Shown: positions 5,989-9,536 of the stretch, piece by piece
How positions within the stretch are numbered: position 1 is the first letter of the stretch
Layout: the number at the start of each line of letters is the position of its first letter
Source: Nitrospinaceae bacterium
GTDB taxonomy: Bacteria; Nitrospinota; Nitrospinia; Nitrospinales; VA-1
DNA: 9,536 nt
Direction of reading: 5' to 3'
Assembly (NCBI GenBank): GCA_029261675.1
Contig: JAJDBA010000018.1
Coordinates: forward strand, 1-9,536
The notes under the pieces: model-generated
What the model was told of the DNA's origin: nothing
Seen by the model: the letters and a program-made list of their open reading frames with translations, nothing else
The model's database searches: none
Made by a program: the position numbers and the translations under genes

Positions 5989-8778
5989 TTATTTATTGTT
6001 TTCCTGTACTACCTGTTGTAGCTCGGCGGCCATGCGGGCCAGTTCTGCGGCGGCGCTCTGACTGTCGCTGGCACCTTGCGTGGTACTTTCTGCGGCTTGT
6101 GCCACACCGGCAATATTGTTGGCAATTTCAGCGGTTCCCCGGCTGGCGTCTTCAACATTACGGCTCATTTCATTGGCTGTGGCAGTTTGCTCTTCTACCG
6201 CGCTGGCAATGGTGTTCGAGATATCGTTAATTTTGGTGATGACCTCACTGATTTCGCCGATCGCTGAAATAGCACTTTGCGTATCTCCCTGAATGGCAGA
6301 AATACGGTTGCTGATATCTTCCGTAGCTTTACCTGTTTGGTTCGCCAACTCTTTTACTTCGTTGGCTACTACCGCGAAGCCTTTACCCGCTTCCCCCGCA
6401 CGCGCTGCTTCAATGGTGGCGTTCAAGGCTAACAGGTTGGTCTGTTCGGCAATCGAGGTAATGACTTTAATAACGTTACCAATTTCTAGAGAGCTTTCTC
6501 CTAACTTTGAAATGGTTTTGTTGGTCGAGTTGGCCATGGTGACGGCTTCGGTGGTGACACGAGCGGCTTCTGTAGCATTTGATGCGATCTCGCGGATGCT
6601 GGCATTTAGCTCTTCGGTTCCCGTTGCAACTGTTTGCACGTTTTTGCTGACTTCGTCTGAAGCAGCTGAAACCACATTGGCTTGAGCTGAAGTTTCTTCT
6701 GCATTACCAGCCATCTGTTGACTGGTGGCTGTCAGCTCTTCGGAAGCACCTGCAAGTGTTTGAGAGTTTTCAGTGATATGATTGATCACATTCTGCATTC
6801 TTTCGTTATCTTCTTTTTCACGTTGTTCAGCAGCCAATTTTTCGGTGACAACACTCCAACTCACCATCGGTCCGATATAATTGTTGTTCTCATCGAAAAG
6901 AGGGCTGACCAGTAAATTCAGGATTTCAGGACCCACTTGAATATTTGCCTGATGCGGAAGGTTTTTTGGGTCTGCCAGTATTCTGCGTTGGTGGGCAGGA
7001 TTTTTATGAAACACATCGATGCTATTTCCTACCATATCTTCTACCTTGACAGGCATATATTGCTCCAGAGTTTTCAGAGTTTTGATGGACTCTGGATTCA
7101 GGTATTGCACATTCAAATCTGTATCGGCGTACATGATGTTGATAGGCATCTGGTTCATCATGGATTGGGTTTTCGCCATTTCGGTGGTTGCGGCACGTAG
7201 GTTTTTCACCATGATGGCCATAGATGAACCGAGTGTTCCTTCTCCATTGTCTGCCAGATCTTCGTGATACAGTTTATTTTCAGCGATGTAACCCGCTTGC
7301 CCTGCCAACCATTTCATTTTGATAGAAAGTGTAGTAAATGCTTCTCCCAATTCCCCAGTGAGTTGAGTGTTGAGGATGGGGTTCTCCAATTCATCATCAG
7401 CCAGAAGGTTTGCTTGAATAGCCATTTGCCTCATTCGAGTGGTTAGAGCATCGAGAGAGGTAGCTAAATCACCCTGAGAAGCCTGGAATTCTTGTTTTAC
7501 AAAGCTCGTTGCCTCTTCCAAAGTTTTTCCAGAGCGGATTCTGGAAAGCACTTCATCCGTGTCTAGCTTACCTGCTTGAAGCTCCTGAGTTTGTTTTTCC
7601 AGAAGCTGTAATGTGGTTAGGGTGGCATTCATATTTTCCCCCAACTGACCTATCTCATCTTTAGAGTCAATGATTAGGGGAGTTTGTTTCAAATTTCCTT
7701 TGGAAATTTCATCTGTAGCGTGGGAGATCTTTTTCAAGGGCCGGGTAATGGAAATGATGATGAAGTAGGCAGTCACAATGGTGAGAATAACGGCTACGAT
7801 CAATAGGGTCCATAACAATTCAACCATAGAGGCCGTTGTTTTTTCAGATACTACTAAGTCGTTTTCCAGTAATTTTTTCTGATTTTTTGCCATTCCATCA
7901 AGCTGCTCTTTGATGGCAAAAGCTGTGGGTGCCGCTTTAGTGCCGAGCCATTTATTTGCAATATTCCAACTGTCACTCCCACGAATTTCAAACATTTTTG
8001 GAGGTAAAGGGGCGAAGACGGTGCGGGCATCTGTGAATTCACGAAAGAGTTTTTGTTGCTCTGCGTTCAATTTAGATTTATTGACAGTTAAATCACCAAA
8101 CCGTTTTATGTTTTTTGCCCACATACCGTCGAAGCGGTCTTTAAATACTTTATCGCCTGATAATAAATAAGCTCGAATATTTGCCAATGAACGGGCTGTG
8201 GTTCCACGAATGTCCGCCATCATTCCAAGCAGGGCTTTTCTTTCAGGTGTTGCGGAAAGAGTGGCCTCAATGTTGATGATCTTGGTGATATTGGTTAATA
8301 GAATATTGGCTTGCGGTGCGGCGTCGTTCAATAATATTTTAGTGGCGGGCAAGTTGTCTATAGATCCGGAAATATCTTCAATTTCCTTTTGATATCGTTT
8401 GAATTCATTTAGCTTAGCTCGGATGATTTTAAGACGCTCTACGTTTTTTGGATTGGTCCAGTTTTTGGCGAATCTTGTCATGGCTGCCAGAGCGGGCTCG
8501 ATTTCACTGCTCCAGGCTTTTGCGCGTTCGGTTTTAAATTTGTCCTTGCCCAGAATCATCCATCCTCGTAAAGCCGCTAACGAGTGATTGATTCCATTCA
8601 GCATTTCAAGACTGGCGCGTGCTGTAGGAACTCTTAGTTGATTCACTTTATTTGAAATGCTGGAAACTTCTTCAGACTTGTTGATAGAAACGAAAAGCAT
8701 TGCGAGCATGAATATTCCCATCAAAGTGAAGCCAAATCCCAGCTTTTGTCCAATTTTTAGATTCTTAAACCAACCCAT
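5989..8778 (-). CDS. Methyl-accepting chemotaxis protein with bimodular periplasmic sensor, HAMP segments and PAS domain
   Basis: The product has 929 residues, long for an MCP. Domains in order: membrane span 1 at about 12-31; a helical periplasmic sensor of about 285 residues at 32-317; span 2 at about 319-343; a HAMP domain at about 343-395 (Pro347, DEIGQL at 374-379); two HAMP-like segments at about 448-530; a PAS domain at about 541-645; and the coiled-coil signalling domain to the C-terminus. The signalling tip is intact (EQTNLLALNATIEAARAGE at 778-796). The C-terminus LQQVVQENNK lacks the NWETF-type pentapeptide that tethers CheR/CheB. MCPs dimerise in the inner membrane and control CheA through CheW. 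The ligand is unknown; sensor size and internal repeat suggest an HBM-like double four-helix bundle, and the PAS domain may add cytoplasmic redox or gas sensing. The start is supported by AAAGGGGAAG just upstream. A strong terminator follows, so the gene appears monocistronic. Confidence 0.95.
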   Translation of the reverse strand: MGWFKNLKIGQKLGFGFTLMGIFMLAMLFVSINKSEEVSSISNKVNQLRVPTARASLEMLNGINHSLAALRGWMILGKDKFKTERAKAWSSEIEPALAAMTRFAKNWTNPKNVERLKIIRAKLNEFKRYQKEIEDISGSIDNLPATKILLNDAAPQANILLTNITKIINIEATLSATPERKALLGMMADIRGTTARSLANIRAYLLSGDKVFKDRFDGMWAKNIKRFGDLTVNKSKLNAEQQKLFREFTDARTVFAPLPPKMFEIRGSDSWNIANKWLGTKAAPTAFAIKEQLDGMAKNQKKLLENDLVVSEKTTASMVELLWTLLIVAVILTIVTAYFIIISITRPLKKISHATDEISKGNLKQTPLIIDSKDEIGQLGENMNATLTTLQLLEKQTQELQAGKLDTDEVLSRIRSGKTLEEATSFVKQEFQASQGDLATSLDALTTRMRQMAIQANLLADDELENPILNTQLTGELGEAFTTLSIKMKWLAGQAGYIAENKLYHEDLADNGEGTLGSSMAIMVKNLRAATTEMAKTQSMMNQMPINIMYADTDLNVQYLNPESIKTLKTLEQYMPVKVEDMVGNSIDVFHKNPAHQRRILADPKNLPHQANIQVGPEILNLLVSPLFDENNNYIGPMVSWSVVTEKLAAEQREKEDNERMQNVINHITENSQTLAGASEELTATSQQMAGNAEETSAQANVVSAASDEVSKNVQTVATGTEELNASIREIASNATEAARVTTEAVTMANSTNKTISKLGESSLEIGNVIKVITSIAEQTNLLALNATIEAARAGEAGKGFAVVANEVKELANQTGKATEDISNRISAIQGDTQSAISAIGEISEVITKINDISNTIASAVEEQTATANEMSRNVEDASRGTAEIANNIAGVAQAAESTTQGASDSQSAAAELARMAAELQQVVQENNK

Positions 8779-8810
8779 TTTTCTTCCCCTTTAGAAAATT
8801 AGAACCAGAG

Positions 8811-8829
8811 TAGGTAGGAAGACTACCTA
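8811..8829 (-). promoter_or_regulatory. Hairpin in the 5' leader of the MCP gene
   Basis: TAGGTAG at 8811-8817 pairs perfectly with CTACCTA at 8823-8829 around a 5-nt loop. On the minus strand it ends about 32 nt before the MCP ATG, so it would lie in the untranslated leader. On the plus strand it is followed by TTATTTTTT and looks like a weak terminator, but no plus-strand gene precedes it. It could stabilise the transcript, form part of an operator, or block antisense read-through into the intergenic region. Confidence 0.4.
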
Positions 8830-8834
8830 TTATT

Positions 8835-8861
8835 TTTTAGGAAAATTCCTCGACAACTTTA
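8835..8861 (-). promoter_or_regulatory. Possible sigma-28-like promoter proximal to the MCP gene (weak)
   Basis: On the minus strand TAAAGTTG (8861-8854) matches seven of eight positions of the flagellar sigma-28 -35 element TAAAGTTT. Eleven bases later TCCTAAAA (8842-8835) matches only five of eight of GCCGATAA and lacks its CGAT core. The leader would be about 50 nt, starting at the 8811-8829 hairpin. Confidence 0.22.
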
Positions 8862-8973
8862 ATGCTGATTACTGTAACTATTATTTGAGTATAAGGGGAA
8901 ATTAGCATTTTGGAAGCACGAAATTTCAATATTTAGGGAAAATGTAAATCTTAGTATCAGACGAGTAGAACGT

Positions 8974-9000
8974 TTATCGGGGAAATTTGGAATATCGTAA
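8974..9000 (-). promoter_or_regulatory. Possible sigma-28-like promoter distal to the MCP gene (weak)
   Basis: On the minus strand CCCGATAA (8981-8974) differs from the sigma-28 -10 element GCCGATAA at one base. The sequence at the correct 11-base spacing, TTACGATA (9000-8993), matches the -35 element at only four of eight positions. Chemotaxis genes are often read by the flagellar sigma factor, which is why this was considered. The leader would be nearly 190 nt. Confidence 0.25.
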
Positions 9001-9091
9001 TTTGGAAGTTTGCGAGGGGGTATTAAATATTTGAATTTATTAGACTAGTTTTTTTTTGGATGTGGAGGGGTGCTATTTTTATTCTTAAAAA

Positions 9092-9514
9092 TTAGGGTTT
9101 GGGGAAATTTAAGATTTCATCGGTGAAAAAACGTTTTTCACATTCTTCCACATTTTTTTTCACCAGAGAATGTTTGAAGGCATAATCAATTTTTACCCAG
9201 CGTTCGGCCAGGTCTTCAGGGACACCGCAGGCCAATATCGATTCTCTTAATATCTTTGATCTCAAATCAAACAACTCTTCAGAGATAAACATATGTCTAT
9301 GACCATTTTTGGGCAAAGCCCCTGAATAGATTTTACCGCCGCCCATATTGGAAACCATGAAATCGGTCTGTTGACTTTCTATTATTTCCTGGGGTACTTC
9401 TTTAAAAAATTCCTTCAGCCAAGGGTGCTCATAGAGTTTGTCATAAAATAATTTATGTACTTTTTCCAGAGTGGGTCTGCCACCAATGGCTTCAAAAAGA
9501 TTATCGGTCGCCAT
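9092..9514 (-). CDS. Truncated (2/2) haemoglobin, group I-like
   Basis: The product has 140 residues, about the family length for a single-domain truncated globin that binds haem and O2 or NO in the cytoplasm. LFEAIGGRPTLEKVHKLFYDKL at 6-27 is the classic A/B-helix opening, and SNMGGGKIYSG at 55-65 matches the GG-x-x-x-Y-x-G turn before the F helix. By hand alignment to cyanobacterial GlbN and mycobacterial HbN, His72 (in GHRHMFISEELFD) is the proximal F8 ligand, Tyr24 is B10 and Gln49 is E11. That Tyr-B10/Gln-E11 pair is the one described for the NO-dioxygenating HbN, so NO detoxification is a reasonable inference beside nitrite metabolism, but O2 handling is equally open. The start has AGAGGAA about eight bases upstream. 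The gene is on the same strand as the MCP and 313 bp upstream of it, and no terminator is seen between them. Confidence 0.9.
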   Translation of the reverse strand: MATDNLFEAIGGRPTLEKVHKLFYDKLYEHPWLKEFFKEVPQEIIESQQTDFMVSNMGGGKIYSGALPKNGHRHMFISEELFDLRSKILRESILACGVPEDLAERWVKIDYAFKHSLVKKNVEECEKRFFTDEILNFPKP

Positions 9515-9518
9515 AAAT

Positions 9519-9529
9519 AGTTCCTCTTC
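9519..9529 (-). promoter_or_regulatory. Ribosome binding site of the truncated globin gene
   Basis: Minus-strand AGAAGAGGAAC contains a strong AGAGGA Shine-Dalgarno at suitable spacing from the ATG at 9514, which fixes this start. The promoter lies beyond the window. Confidence 0.6.
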
Positions 9530-9536
9530 TATCCTG

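Larger units (their letters stand above)
8779..9091. other. AT-rich 313-bp intergenic region between the globin and MCP genes
   Basis: I see no gene here. Near the MCP start it holds a Shine-Dalgarno (AAAGGGGAAG on the minus strand) and a leader hairpin, and further up two weak sigma-28-like sites. Another possible sigma-70 -10 box, TATACT, lies at 8893-8888 on the minus strand, with only a poor -35. Short repeats are present: GGGGAAATT at 8895, 8979 and 9101, and AATTTGGAA at 8984 and 8999. No terminator hairpin is visible after the globin stop codon, so read-through from the globin gene into the MCP gene cannot be excluded. Confidence 0.6.

Noticed and set aside
6293..6685. A 130-codon open frame on the plus strand inside the MCP gene
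   Set aside because: It is antisense to the conserved Ala-rich signalling domain, whose composition leaves long open frames on the opposite strand. It has no recognisable protein features.
9011..9091. A terminator after the globin gene
   Set aside because: The G-runs and the A/T run at 9049-9058 do not form a GC-rich stem followed by T residues on the minus strand.

Overview
The window suggests a motile Gram-negative bacterium of moderate-to-low GC (low-to-mid forties by eye). The evidence is a lipobox lipoprotein, a large membrane chemoreceptor and a sigma-54-type promoter. A NirA-type nitrite reductase beside an FNT channel, plus a truncated globin, would fit a nitrogen-cycling lineage such as Nitrospinota. 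That placement is a guess from gene content, not a result.

Layout. (1) 1-1943, plus strand: the end of an operon that enters from the left. It holds a 62-residue single-span membrane peptide, then, four bases on, a radical SAM protein with an N-terminal cobalamin-type Rossmann fold and an extra C-terminal domain. (2) 1950-5651, minus strand, convergent with (1) and separated from it by only 6 bp: nirA (siroheme/4Fe-4S nitrite reductase), an FNT nitrite/formate channel 14 bp downstream, and a lipoprotein predicted to fold as a seven-bladed FG-GAP/VCBS beta-propeller. The lipoprotein gene has its own good sigma-70-like promoter in the 94-bp gap before it. (3) 5652-5988: intergenic. It holds the MCP terminator and the nirA control region, with a near-consensus sigma-54 promoter about 42 nt upstream of the predicted nirA start and two inverted copies of a 13-nt element further upstream. 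(4) 5989-8778, minus strand: a 929-residue methyl-accepting chemotaxis protein with a bimodular periplasmic helical sensor, HAMP, two HAMP-like segments, a PAS domain and the signalling hairpin. (5) 8779-9091: AT-rich intergenic region with a leader hairpin, weak sigma-28-like sites and short repeats. (6) 9092-9514, minus strand: a truncated (2/2) globin.

How they fit together: nirA and the FNT gene form a nitrite uptake and reduction-to-ammonium unit, and the sigma-54 promoter suggests nitrogen-status control through an enhancer-binding activator. The globin may handle NO or O2. The MCP PAS domain may sense redox state or gas; that link is speculative. No mobile element, CRISPR array, tRNA or rRNA was seen. 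I do not see a wholly new system. The most notable points are the nirA promoter architecture, the domain build of the radical SAM protein and the layered sensor design of the MCP.
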